Shown here in pieces: positions 26,910-36,154 of a stretch of DNA of 64,000 bases. The stretch's first letter is position 1; every line of letters begins with the position of its first letter. The notes under the pieces were generated by a model. The model was given only the letters and a program-made list of their open reading frames with translations. It ran no database searches and was not told where the DNA came from. Source of the stretch: Limisoma sp963590405 (lineage in GTDB: Bacteria; Bacteroidota; Bacteroidia; Bacteroidales; Muribaculaceae); contig CAVAPE010000005.1 in NCBI GenBank assembly GCA_963590405.1, forward strand, positions 1 to 64,000, written 5' to 3'. The translations under genes were made by a program, and so were the position numbers.

Positions 26910-29684
26910 ATGAACAATAAACATCTAATAATCGCAGCAACATTTCTTGCCGGATGCTTTGCCGAAGCATCGGCAGTGACGGCAAGTCCTGCGTTCTACA
27001 CCTACCGCCAACCCGACGGCACGGAAATCAGGTTGTCGCAATGCGGCGACGAGAATTTCCACTTTTTTGTCGACAAGGATGGCTACCCTATCACCCTATC
27101 GGCTGATGGCTATTACCGCTACATCGATGCCGACGGCAATGTGGGCAACACGAAAGTATCGGGCGATGAAACCGCTAAGCACAGCAAGTCTCTGCACTCG
27201 GTATCGCCACAGACAATCATCCGTAACTACATCAGCCGCGTGAATCCGACAATAACCTACCGCAACGACCTCGCTGTGCCCAAGTCAATCGCCACGGGCA
27301 AGAAGAAGAACCTTGTGATACTGGTTGAATATCAAGACAGGAAGATGACCATCGGCGACTACGAGCATTTCAATAATATGCTCAACCAGACTGACTACAA
27401 CTACAACGGCGCGACGGGCAGTTGCCACGACTATTTCTACGAGAACTCGATGCAGCAGTATGATCCGAGTTTTGATGTTTATGGTCCGGTCACTCTGTCG
27501 CACAACTTTGCCTACTACGGTGAGGACGTAACTGGGCAAACGGGCAACGACAAGCGTGCTGGTGACTTGATAAAAGAGGCGTGCGAACTGCTCGACGACG
27601 AGATTGACTTTTCGCAGTACGACAACGACGGCGACGGATATGTCGACAATGTGTATGTGTTCTACGCTGGCAAAGGTCAGCACGACGGCGGAGAAGCCAC
27701 GACAATCTGGCCTCACTCGCAGTATCTGGAACGCACAGATGCGGGCACGTTTGAGGCTGACGGCGTGACAGTCAACCGCTATGCCATTTCCAACGAACTC
27801 CGCGGCGACGACCAATTGGTGGGCATCGGAGTGTTCTGCCACGAATTTTGCCACGTGCTGGGACTGCCAGACCTCTACGACACTTACGACACTTCAAACC
27901 ACACTATGGGCTTCTGGAGCGTACTGTCGGTGGGCAACTACCTCAACAACGGCAACACGCCGGCAAATATGTCGTCGTATGAACGCTATTTCCTCGGATG
28001 GCTCACGCCTTCGCAGTTTGGAAAGCCAAACGACATCTCGCTGAACCATATCAACACAAATGCCGCCTACATCGTTCCCGTGGAGGGTAAATCTACCGAA
28101 TATTTCCTTATAGAAAACCGCCAGAAAATCGGTTGGGACTCGTTCCTGCCGTGGCATGGTATGCTGGTTTGGCACATCGACTACAACGCTGAAGCGTGGT
28201 CGCTCAACATTGTGAACGCTCGCCAGAGCCACCAATATGTCGACCTCATTGAAGCCGACGGCATCGCCAACGACGAAACCTACAGCGGCGACCCGTTCCC
28301 AGGCACAAGCGGCAAAACGAGTTTCACGGGCACGACAAGTCCAGCGTTTGTCAGTTGGACGGGCGAAACGATGCCTCCTATCACCGACATTGCGGAGAGC
28401 GACGAGGGTATTATTACCTTCAAGGTGCTCGGCGGCAAACGCGACCTTACGCCTACCGCAGTTGAGTTTTCCGACATCACTCCGGTGTCGTTCACAGCAT
28501 CGTGGACGCCGTGCAGCGACTGCGATTTCCAACTCGTCAGCGTCTACGCCAAAGACGGCGAGGAGAAAAATTACATTGCTGGCTACGAGGACAAGCGTGT
28601 GGACACTGCAACGGCATCGCTCACCCTTGACGGTCTTTCTCCGTTGACCACCTACTACGTCACCGTAACGGCAGCGACCGACTACGATGCCGCCGAGGCT
28701 AAGGAAAACGAGGTCACTACCCTACCGCCAACATTCGATATGCTCCCAGTCGTTGCCACCGAGGCAAGCGACGTAACGCCAACAAGTTTCACCGCCCACT
28801 GGGAAGCGCTCGATGGGGCTACGTCCTACGAATTGAGCGTGAAGAAGCGTACAATCGACGATACTGTCTACTCGGAGGTCAATGACTTCACAGGCAAGGC
28901 TCTGCTCGACGGCTGGTCGGGTAAGACAGCATCCTACTTCAGTGCAAAGGGCTACTACGGCGAGGCTGCGCCAGCAGTCAGCGTGGCAAGCAATGGCGAC
29001 TACATCGAAAGCCGCAGATACAAGGAGGTGAAAAGCCTGTCGCTCTGGACTCGCACAATGTCGTACTCATCGCTCAGCCAGTTGCTCGTGGAGGGCTTCG
29101 ACGGCACGGCGTGGGAAACCATCGACGCTATACAGATGGCTCAAACGAGCGAGGAGGGCAAGGCGTATGCCTACAGCATCGCCGACGGCACACTGCCAAG
29201 CGGATGCTCTGCCATCCGCCTCGAATATGCGTCGGATGCGGAAAAGCCAGGGCGTATGCTTATTGACGACATCAAGATTGGCTATAACGTTCCTGATGTC
29301 GACGAGACATTTGCCGACTACGATTGGCTAAACGTTGGCAACGTCACAGAGAAGGCTATCGCTGGAATGGAAGAAAACAAGATTTATGTCTACTTCGTGC
29401 GCGCCAAGAGTGGCGACTTGACAAGTCTTGCGTCCAACGAGGTTGTTGTACCGCTCGGTGCTGGCAGTGTGAGTCAAGTCAGCGCCGCCGACAGAGTGAC
29501 GATGGTCAACGGACTTCTCTCAATCCAGTCGTCGGCCAACGCCAAAGTGGAGGTCGTCACCGTCACAGGACAAATCCTCGACACGGGAGTGACCGACAAT
29601 AGCGGACACTACTCGCTGCAACTGCCTAAGGGCATCTACATTGTCCGCGTCGGCTCCGCCGCCTATAAAACCGCCGCATTTTAG
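26910..29684 (+). CDS. secreted M6-family metalloprotease with sorting domain
   Basis: This 924-residue exported zinc protease is related to immune inhibitor A. After the signal peptide there is a propeptide-like region (to about 130). A catalytic domain follows with a calcium-site-like DNDGDGYVDNVYVFYAG and the zinc motif HEFCH at 311-315, then VLGLPDLYD. Two fibronectin type III-like domains (from about 513 and 615), a jelly-roll region, and a C-terminal sorting domain (KVEVVTVTGQILDTG to the end) complete it. It would degrade proteins outside the cell or on its surface. It shares orientation with the two secreted proteins upstream, but a terminator lies just before it. The closing hairpin at 29705 is shared with the convergent operon. 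Confidence 0.9.
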   Translation: MNNKHLIIAATFLAGCFAEASAVTASPAFYTYRQPDGTEIRLSQCGDENFHFFVDKDGYPITLSADGYYRYIDADGNVGNTKVSGDETAKHSKSLHSVSPQTIIRNYISRVNPTITYRNDLAVPKSIATGKKKNLVILVEYQDRKMTIGDYEHFNNMLNQTDYNYNGATGSCHDYFYENSMQQYDPSFDVYGPVTLSHNFAYYGEDVTGQTGNDKRAGDLIKEACELLDDEIDFSQYDNDGDGYVDNVYVFYAGKGQHDGGEATTIWPHSQYLERTDAGTFEADGVTVNRYAISNELRGDDQLVGIGVFCHEFCHVLGLPDLYDTYDTSNHTMGFWSVLSVGNYLNNGNTPANMSSYERYFLGWLTPSQFGKPNDISLNHINTNAAYIVPVEGKSTEYFLIENRQKIGWDSFLPWHGMLVWHIDYNAEAWSLNIVNARQSHQYVDLIEADGIANDETYSGDPFPGTSGKTSFTGTTSPAFVSWTGETMPPITDIAESDEGIITFKVLGGKRDLTPTAVEFSDITPVSFTASWTPCSDCDFQLVSVYAKDGEEKNYIAGYEDKRVDTATASLTLDGLSPLTTYYVTVTAATDYDAAEAKENEVTTLPPTFDMLPVVATEASDVTPTSFTAHWEALDGATSYELSVKKRTIDDTVYSEVNDFTGKALLDGWSGKTASYFSAKGYYGEAAPAVSVASNGDYIESRRYKEVKSLSLWTRTMSYSSLSQLLVEGFDGTAWETIDAIQMAQTSEEGKAYAYSIADGTLPSGCSAIRLEYASDAEKPGRMLIDDIKIGYNVPDVDETFADYDWLNVGNVTEKAIAGMEENKIYVYFVRAKSGDLTSLASNEVVVPLGAGSVSQVSAADRVTMVNGLLSIQSSANAKVEVVTVTGQILDTGVTDNSGHYSLQLPKGIYIVRVGSAAYKTAAF

Positions 29685-29704
29685 GTCCAAGTTCCCAAAA
29701 ACAG

Positions 29705-29737
29705 AAAGGCTCGATTGCACCACGCAATCGAGCCTTT
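29705..29737. terminator. bidirectional terminator between convergent units
   Basis: A perfect 14-base-pair stem (29705-29718 with 29724-29737) has a 5-base loop. On the minus strand it is followed by TCTGTTTTTGG, so it likely ends the peptidoglycan-salvage operon as well as the protease gene. Confidence 0.9.
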
Positions 29738-29756
29738 GTTATTCAATAACGTAGGG

Positions 29757-30434
29757 TTATTTCTTCTTTACATAAGGGAGGACGGCGTCGCGCCAGACGA
29801 GATAGCCAGGACCGAGGAGGTGAAGGCCGTCGTTGGTAAAGCCCTTACGCATACTGCCAGTAGCGGGGTCGACCATCTGCGAGTAGAGGTCAATCCACGT
29901 AATGCCGCGGCGCTCCGCCATTGCCTTGTAGAGTCGATTTGTTTCCACGATTACCTGCTCCTTGCCAATCATCTTGCGGTAGCGGTTGAAACTGTTGTCG
30001 ATAGGCAGAAGACTTTGCAGATAGATTTTTGTGCGTGGCGAACCTTTCTGTATCTTGTCGATGAGTTGCTCCATTGCCGTGCAGAGGCTGTCGGGGGTGA
30101 GATCGTGGGAGATGTCGTTGACACCGCCGAGGATAAACACCTTCGCTGGCTGGCCAGCGATTATCGGGTCAACACGGTCGATAAACCCTTGTATCACGTC
30201 CGACGAGATGCCGCGGTTCTTCACATTCTGCATGCCCAACAGTTCATGCCATTCGCAGCCGTTGGTCTGACTGTCGCCGAGAAACACCACGTCCTTCTTC
30301 CCTATCGGCAACTCCTCGAAGAGAGAAGAGCGCTGAAAGTAGAATTCGTTGTAGACATACTTTTCCTCTGCGGTCATATTGCTTGAAAAAAGCGTCGCCG
30401 CCAAAAGCAACGACGCTACTATAGATTTTCTCAT
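29757..30434 (-). CDS. secreted SGNH/GDSL-type esterase
   Basis: This 225-residue protein has a signal peptide (MRKSIVASLLLAATLFSSNM) and the SGNH hydrolase blocks: block I FLGDSQ with Ser55, block II Gly in NRGIS, block III GGVND (103-107), and block V DGLHL with Asp202 and His205. Such enzymes remove acyl groups, often O-acetyl, from sugars. As the last gene of a MurNAc-salvage operon, 17 bases after murQ, it may remove O-acetyl groups from MurNAc in the periplasm. Substrate is an inference from context; the catalytic triad is visible. Confidence 0.85.
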   Translation of the reverse strand: MRKSIVASLLLAATLFSSNMTAEEKYVYNEFYFQRSSLFEELPIGKKDVVFLGDSQTNGCEWHELLGMQNVKNRGISSDVIQGFIDRVDPIIAGQPAKVFILGGVNDISHDLTPDSLCTAMEQLIDKIQKGSPRTKIYLQSLLPIDNSFNRYRKMIGKEQVIVETNRLYKAMAERRGITWIDLYSQMVDPATGSMRKGFTNDGLHLLGPGYLVWRDAVLPYVKKK

Positions 30435-30451
30435 TTCGTGAAAATGATTGT

Positions 30452-31270
30452 TTAGTGTTCCGAGCGATAAGCATCGACTGCGACTTTCACAGAGCCGTGA
30501 AGGAGCAACAGGCGTTTTGCCTCCTCATAAGGCAATCCGAGTTCCTCAACGACCATACGGGTGCCGCGGTCCACGAGTTTTGCGTTGGTGAGTTGCATGT
30601 TTACCATCTTGTTGCCTTTCACGCGACCCATCTGAATCATTACCGAAGTGGTAATCATATTGCAAATCATCTTTTGTCCTGTACCCGATTTCATACGAGA
30701 ACTGCCAGTTACATATTCCGGACCTACAATCATCTCGATAGGAATGTCGACAACCTCCGAAATTGGAGCATCGGGATTTGATGAGATAGAAGCCGTGAGC
30801 AAGCCATGGGCACGAGCCTCTTTGAGTGCACCGATAACGTAAGGCGTTGTGCCGGAAGCGGCGATGCCGATAACGGTGTCCTTGTCGTTGATGTCGTAAG
30901 CCTCAAGGTCCTTCCAGCCTTGTGCGGTGTCGTCCTCTGCGTTCTCAACTGGGTTGCGGAGAGCAATGTCGCCGCCGGCGATAAGACCGATGACCCATCC
31001 TGGATCCATACCGAATGTAGGCGGAATCTCGGAAGCATCGAGCACACCGAGACGACCTGAAGTGCCAGCGCCCATATAGAAGATGCGGCCGCCTTTCTTC
31101 ATGCGTTTCACAATGCCCGTAACAAGTTTCTCAATCTGAGGGATTGCCAATTTCACCGCGTCAGCCACTTTGTGGTCCTCGGTGTTGATATCTTCGAGTA
31201 TCTCACGCACCGACTTCTTTTCCAAGTCGTTGTAGAGCGATGATTGTTCGCTGATTTTTACGAATGCCAT
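30452..31270 (-). CDS. murQ: N-acetylmuramic acid 6-phosphate etherase
   Basis: This 272-residue cytoplasmic SIS-domain enzyme cleaves the lactyl ether of MurNAc 6-phosphate to give GlcNAc 6-phosphate and D-lactate. Diagnostic motifs are MGAGTSGRLGVLDASEIPPTFG, with the catalytic Glu at 81, and VENAEDD with the second catalytic Glu at 109. SRMKSGTGQKMICNMITT follows in the C-terminal half. It is 11 bases downstream of the MurK-like kinase that would make its substrate. It is slightly shorter than the E. coli enzyme (298 residues). Confidence 0.96.
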   Translation of the reverse strand: MAFVKISEQSSLYNDLEKKSVREILEDINTEDHKVADAVKLAIPQIEKLVTGIVKRMKKGGRIFYMGAGTSGRLGVLDASEIPPTFGMDPGWVIGLIAGGDIALRNPVENAEDDTAQGWKDLEAYDINDKDTVIGIAASGTTPYVIGALKEARAHGLLTASISSNPDAPISEVVDIPIEMIVGPEYVTGSSRMKSGTGQKMICNMITTSVMIQMGRVKGNKMVNMQLTNAKLVDRGTRMVVEELGLPYEEAKRLLLLHGSVKVAVDAYRSEH

Positions 31271-31281
31271 AGTCGTTTTAA

Positions 31282-32124
31282 TTATTTTGAGTGATATTTC
31301 AACAAGCCCTCCATCGGACTCTTGATAACGGTTTCAATATGGATGTCGAGCGCCTTTGCTGCCTCGCTGAGCACGTCGCGGTAGTAGAAGCCCACCGAAC
31401 CGACGATGCCTACAGGCAACTTCTTGTAGTCGGCATAGTTCTCCACGTTGCGCACGAAGAAAGCCTTAAAGGCGTTGAGCACAAGGCGATGCACTGCCGG
31501 CTCCTCAATGTTCTGGATGAGGAACGGCGACAACGATGCCAGGAATCGGTTTGCTGCCGGCTCCTTATAGACCTTTTGGATTATTGTCAGGCGGTCAAGA
31601 TTATATTCTTTCAGGAATTTTTCGCACAATGGTTCCGGCAACTGCTTCTTCAGCACGTCGCCCACGAGGAGTTTGCCGAGCACTGCGCCACTACCCTCGT
31701 CGCCGAGGATATAACCGAGAGGCGAAACGTTGTCGACAATCTTTTCGCCGTCGTAGTAGCACGAGTTTGACCCTGTGCCGATGATGCAGGCGATGCCCGG
31801 ACGAGTTCCGCACAAAGCGCGCGCAGCGGCAAGGAGATCGCTGTTTACAGAGATTGTCTTTGCCGACGGCACGCAAGCAGCGATAGAGCGGCTCACGTTG
31901 GCACAAATTTCGTCGGAAAGGCAACCTGCTCCATAGTAGTACACTTCGTCGATTGCAAAGTCTTTCACCTCAGGCGCAAGTTCCTTTTGGAAAGTGGCGC
32001 GAATCTTATCTTCCGGCATGAGCAAAGCATTGACGCCAGTAGAGAAGAATTGCTTTTCGAGTTTGTTTCCATTGAGTACACACCAATCAATCTTGGTCGA
32101 CCCACAGTCTGCAATTAAAATCAT
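31282..32124 (-). CDS. murK: BadF/BadG-type sugar kinase, probable MurNAc kinase
   Basis: This 280-residue ASKHA-fold kinase has phosphate-1 motif IADCGSTKIDW (4-14), the GTGSNSCYYDG phosphate-2 block and GYILGDEGSGAVLG. BadF-type kinases in peptidoglycan recycling phosphorylate MurNAc and/or GlcNAc at O-6. Its place between a MurT/NagX-like gene (2 bases upstream) and murQ (11 bases downstream) reproduces the murT-murK-murQ order I recall from Tannerella forsythia, supporting MurK. A GlcNAc-only kinase is the alternative. A second, more divergent copy lies at 46782-47621. Confidence 0.85.
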   Translation of the reverse strand: MILIADCGSTKIDWCVLNGNKLEKQFFSTGVNALLMPEDKIRATFQKELAPEVKDFAIDEVYYYGAGCLSDEICANVSRSIAACVPSAKTISVNSDLLAAARALCGTRPGIACIIGTGSNSCYYDGEKIVDNVSPLGYILGDEGSGAVLGKLLVGDVLKKQLPEPLCEKFLKEYNLDRLTIIQKVYKEPAANRFLASLSPFLIQNIEEPAVHRLVLNAFKAFFVRNVENYADYKKLPVGIVGSVGFYYRDVLSEAAKALDIHIETVIKSPMEGLLKYHSK

Positions 32125-32126
32125 AT

Positions 32127-33365
32127 CTAAATTTTTATATATATTTTCTTTTTATAGAGGATGTAACCTATCGACCAGTTGATGCCGATGAAAATCAAGG
32201 CATAGAGCAACGAGGCAAATGTCTTGTCGCCGACGAGCGGCACAAGGGCTTCTGAGTAGAGTAGGTTGTGGATGGAATGACCAAACACTGGCACTGTATT
32301 AAAGAGGATGCCAAGCACGCCGCCGAGCACATACATGAACAGCGGGTTGATGCCAAACGACTCAAAGAAGCGGGTCCAGCGTTTGTAGCCTTTCACATCG
32401 ATAATCCATATCAGGAGTGCCAACAAACTTGCAGCCAAGCCGCAGGTAACGATGGCAAACGTAGGTGTCCACAATTTCTTGCTTATCGGCATTCCGTAAC
32501 TGAGGAGGAAGCCGGCAAACATCAGGATAGTGCCCACGAGGAAGAATTTCTCCATACGCTCGCGGTTTTCCTTCACCTCAACAATGATGCGACCACAGCA
32601 GAAGCCGATGAGCACATGGGCAATCGACGGCACGGTGCTGAGCAAGCCCTCTGGGTCGATAGGCAATGTGCGCGTTTCGCTGATGTCGACGGAGATGAAG
32701 GAGTCTTCCTTCACGGTGTCGGCAACGGTGGTTACGGTGTCGCGATAGAGGTGTGCATCGCCAAGCACTGCGTGGTCAACGATGTAGATGATATTATCGA
32801 GCGAGAACTCAAGTCCTTTGCAGGTGAGGAGCACAACGCCATAGGCCACAAGCAGTCCGGCAATCACCCACGGGATGAATTTGTGCTTCACTGAGATTGC
32901 CACTATCGCACAGGCGCAATAGCACAATGCCAGTCGCGGCATCACGCCGAGCAGACGCAGATGGGAGAAACTGTTGGCGGCATTGAGGATGCGCTCACCG
33001 AGTGGCAACGAGGCATCGGCGCGCGCCAGTCCGTAGCACAACTTACTGAACCAGGCAATGGCTATGCCTATGAGGAAAATCACGATTGTGCGGCGCACAA
33101 TCTTTACCAGCGTGGCGTGGGAATACTCGAAATGGTATTTGCGCATTGAGATATAGGTGGAAATTCCCATTATAAACATAAAGAATGGGAACACCAAATC
33201 GGTCGGTGTCAAGCCAAACCAACTTGCATGCTCAAGCGGCGCATAGATGGCGCCCCACGAACCTGGATTGTTGACCATAATCATTCCTGCTATCGTGATA
33301 CCTCGGAGGATGTCGAGAGCAAGAATCCTGTTTTTAGGCTTTTTCAATGCCTCTGTCTGTTCCAT
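32127..33365 (-). CDS. MurT/NagX-like inner-membrane protein (DUF5009 family)
   Basis: This polytopic membrane protein of 412 residues from the ATG at 33363-33365 has about ten hydrophobic segments. The N-terminal signature ALDILRGITIAGMIMVNNPG and PTDLVFPFFMFIMGIS marks the NagX/heparan-alpha-glucosaminide acetyltransferase-like family. Homologs beside murK and murQ in Tannerella were proposed as MurNAc transporters (MurT); others are annotated as acyltransferases. Uptake of MurNAc is the role suggested by context. A longer start (33389) would overlap the upstream oxidase gene, whereas 33365 lies 5 bases past its stop and is preferred. Confidence 0.82.
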   Translation of the reverse strand: MEQTEALKKPKNRILALDILRGITIAGMIMVNNPGSWGAIYAPLEHASWFGLTPTDLVFPFFMFIMGISTYISMRKYHFEYSHATLVKIVRRTIVIFLIGIAIAWFSKLCYGLARADASLPLGERILNAANSFSHLRLLGVMPRLALCYCACAIVAISVKHKFIPWVIAGLLVAYGVVLLTCKGLEFSLDNIIYIVDHAVLGDAHLYRDTVTTVADTVKEDSFISVDISETRTLPIDPEGLLSTVPSIAHVLIGFCCGRIIVEVKENRERMEKFFLVGTILMFAGFLLSYGMPISKKLWTPTFAIVTCGLAASLLALLIWIIDVKGYKRWTRFFESFGINPLFMYVLGGVLGILFNTVPVFGHSIHNLLYSEALVPLVGDKTFASLLYALIFIGINWSIGYILYKKKIYIKI

Positions 33366-33370
33366 TGTCG

Positions 33371-36151
33371 TTATTTTTTTATTGTACACTCGTCAACTAA
33401 ATATGCAATCGACTGATACGGCACGCCGCCGTTGACAGTCAGACCTATCTCGCAGGTGCGGCTATTTGAAAATCCGCGTTTCACTCCGGCTTTCTCCAAC
33501 TGTCCGCGCAATTTGCGCAGGGCGTAGCGGTTGATTTCCGGATTGGTGAAACCTTTGTCGCCAGCAAAACCGCAGCAACCCACTTCCTCTGGCACGATGA
33601 CCTTGCTCGTGCACATACCAGCCAAGGCAACAAACATGTTGTTGAGTTTCATGTGGCGGGTAGAGCAAGTGAAGTGGAGCGCAACAGGCTCGTCGGTGGG
33701 CACAAAGCGCAAGCGTGGCGCAAGGTATTCATAGATGAACTCTACTGGCTCGTAGAGTTTCATGCTGGTGATTTTCTCGCGCATGCGATGCAGACACGGA
33801 CTTTGGTCGCAAAGCACCGGATAGCGTCCGCCTTCGCTGGCTTCGAGCAACGCTGCTTCGAGTTCGTTGACCTTGCGGTCGGCGATGTCGGGCATACCCT
33901 TGCTTGCCCAGATTGTGCCGCAGCACAGGTCCTTCATATCTTCCGGGAAAATCACCTGATAGCCGGCTTTCTCCATCAGTGAAACCATCTTGTCGATGAG
34001 CGGCATGTCCTGCCCTTTTGCCTTACCCATGGTCTGGTTAATGCAACTTGGGAAATATACCACCTTCAACTCCGACGGAGTGGATGCTATCTGATGCGGA
34101 TAGTAGGCCAACGGGAACGCCGACGACCACAATGGCACGCCGAGTTTGTTCAATCCTCTGCCCACAGCATCGGTTGCCTTGTCGCCAAGCACTGTGTGGG
34201 CGGCATTTGCCACCGAAAGCACTGGGCGCATGCACGACTTGATGCCGGCAAAGTGATTGGCAACGAAATCGCCTGTCTTGTAGCCGAGACTGCCCACTGG
34301 CAACGCTTGTGCACGAAGGTCGTGAATCATCTCACCAGTGTTGATCTGCATCGGGCACGAGGTTGAGCACAAGCCATCGCCTGCACATGCGTTGATGCCA
34401 GGTCCCTTATATTGTTTTGTCAATGCCTTGAGCCATCCCGTAGAGTCGCCGTCGCGACGCAAACGACTAATTTCGCGCTGCACCACGATGCGCTGGCGCG
34501 AAGAAAGGGCGAAGCCGCAGGTAAGACAGTTGCGCTCGCAGAATCCGCACTCGATGCAGCGATCCACATTGGGGTTGGTCAATGGCATCGGTTTTATATT
34601 TTTCACAAAGCACTCGGGGTCGTCGTTGAAAATCACACCCGGGTTGACGATGTTCTGCGGGTCAAACAAATTCTTTATGCGTTTCATCACCGCATAAGCC
34701 TTGTCGCCCCATTCGTCCTTGACGAAAGGAGCCATATTGCGACCAGTGCCGTGTTCTGCCTTCAGCGAGCCGTCGTATTTGTCAACGACGAGGTGCTCCA
34801 CTTCGAGCATAAGGTTGCGGTAGCGCTCCACCTTCTCAGGACTGTCGAACGACTGGGCGATGATAAAGTGATAGTTGCCCTCCAGAGCGTGGCCGTAGAT
34901 GCAGGCATCGTCGAAACCGTGCTGGTCGAGCAGGTCGGCGAGGTCGGCAGTGGCCTCAGGAAGGTTTTCGATGTGGAAAGCCACATCTTCGATGAGCACC
35001 GTAGTGCCGAGTGGGCGTGTACCTCCTACCGATGGGAAGATTCCGGCACGGATAGCCCAATATTTTGAGTACTCTTCAGGCTTGTCGGTGAAGTAAGCCG
35101 GCTTGTAGAGTTCAAACGGTTCAAGTATCGACTTGATGGTGTCGATGTTGGCTTGGAGTTCCTCCTTGCTGTCGGCCTTGGTTTCGGTGAGCACGGCAGT
35201 AAGACCCTCGCCTGTTGTGTCGTTGACGCTGGAAAGCGACTTCTTGTCGAGGAGTTCGGCGCTAAACACCGGACCTTTTTTCATTGCCACCACGGCGCGG
35301 CAAGCGTCCTTGATGTTCTTGAAATAGAGCATCGCGCTCGCGCTATGCGGATAGAGATGCCCCGTGTTCATTGTCACTTCGGCAAGGAAGCCGAGCGTAC
35401 CCTCCGAACCTACCATCAAGTGGGTGATGATGTCAAACGGGTCGGTGAAACGCACAAACGGGAGGATGTTGAGTCCAGTAACGTTTTTGATAGAGTATTT
35501 GTAACGTATGCGCTCAGCCAACTCAGCATCGGCATTCACATCGTCGCGGATAGCCTCTATCTCACGGATAAATTCGGGGTGCGACTTGGCAAATGCTTCT
35601 TTGCTTTCGGCATCGCCAGTGTCGAGGATTGTGCCGTCGGAAAGGATGATGCGAGCCGACACCAACTGCTTGTCGCTATTGGCATGCGTGCCGCAGTTCA
35701 TTCCCGAAGCGTTATTGGTAACGATACCGCCTACCATAGCCGCATTCTTCGAAGCCGGGTCGGGCGTAAAGGTGCGTCCGAACGGTTTAAGAATTTCATT
35801 GACGCGCTCACCGATGATGCCCGGCTGCATCGTGATGGTCGATGCGTCTGCCGACACTTTGTATTTTTCCCAGTTCTTTCCAGCCACAATGAGGATGCTG
35901 TCGCTCACTGACTGTCCGCTGAGGCTTGTGCCAGCGGCACGGAAGGTTACGGGAAGGTGCATCCGGCGCGCTATGGACAAAAGGCGCGACACCTCTTCTT
36001 CCGTCTTTGAGCGTACCACAATCTGCGGCACGAGGCGATAGAAACTGGCGTCGGTGCCCCATGCCAAGCGGCGCATCTCGTCAGTGTAGATGCGGTCGCG
36101 CGGGATGAAAGCGCTTATTTCTTTTAAATACGACTTGTAGGTTGATGTCAT
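33371..36151 (-). CDS. FAD- and Fe-S-binding D-2-hydroxyacid dehydrogenase (probable D-lactate oxidase)
   Basis: This 926-residue fused enzyme of the GlcD/Dld/YdiJ type oxidises a D-2-hydroxyacid. In order it has a PCMH-type FAD-binding domain (TFRAAGTSLSGQS; GGIVTNNASGMNCG near 140), an FAD-oxidase C-terminal domain (about 250-480), two 4Fe-4S clusters (CIECGFCERNC near 530 and CAGDGLCSTSC near 588), and two CCG cysteine motifs (DLCCGTIW near 740 and VGCCGFAG near 858). It is inside the MurNAc operon, 3 bases after the NamZ-like gene. MurQ produces D-lactate, so D-lactate is the natural substrate; D-2-hydroxyglutarate, used by E. coli YdiJ, is the alternative. Confidence 0.86.
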   Translation of the reverse strand: MTSTYKSYLKEISAFIPRDRIYTDEMRRLAWGTDASFYRLVPQIVVRSKTEEEVSRLLSIARRMHLPVTFRAAGTSLSGQSVSDSILIVAGKNWEKYKVSADASTITMQPGIIGERVNEILKPFGRTFTPDPASKNAAMVGGIVTNNASGMNCGTHANSDKQLVSARIILSDGTILDTGDAESKEAFAKSHPEFIREIEAIRDDVNADAELAERIRYKYSIKNVTGLNILPFVRFTDPFDIITHLMVGSEGTLGFLAEVTMNTGHLYPHSASAMLYFKNIKDACRAVVAMKKGPVFSAELLDKKSLSSVNDTTGEGLTAVLTETKADSKEELQANIDTIKSILEPFELYKPAYFTDKPEEYSKYWAIRAGIFPSVGGTRPLGTTVLIEDVAFHIENLPEATADLADLLDQHGFDDACIYGHALEGNYHFIIAQSFDSPEKVERYRNLMLEVEHLVVDKYDGSLKAEHGTGRNMAPFVKDEWGDKAYAVMKRIKNLFDPQNIVNPGVIFNDDPECFVKNIKPMPLTNPNVDRCIECGFCERNCLTCGFALSSRQRIVVQREISRLRRDGDSTGWLKALTKQYKGPGINACAGDGLCSTSCPMQINTGEMIHDLRAQALPVGSLGYKTGDFVANHFAGIKSCMRPVLSVANAAHTVLGDKATDAVGRGLNKLGVPLWSSAFPLAYYPHQIASTPSELKVVYFPSCINQTMGKAKGQDMPLIDKMVSLMEKAGYQVIFPEDMKDLCCGTIWASKGMPDIADRKVNELEAALLEASEGGRYPVLCDQSPCLHRMREKITSMKLYEPVEFIYEYLAPRLRFVPTDEPVALHFTCSTRHMKLNNMFVALAGMCTSKVIVPEEVGCCGFAGDKGFTNPEINRYALRKLRGQLEKAGVKRGFSNSRTCEIGLTVNGGVPYQSIAYLVDECTIKK

Positions 36152-36154
36152 TTT

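Noticed and set aside
33366..33389. upstream start codon for the MurT/NagX-like gene
   Set aside because: It would overlap the preceding gene by 19 bases and add residues before the conserved N-terminus; the ATG at 33363-33365 fits better.
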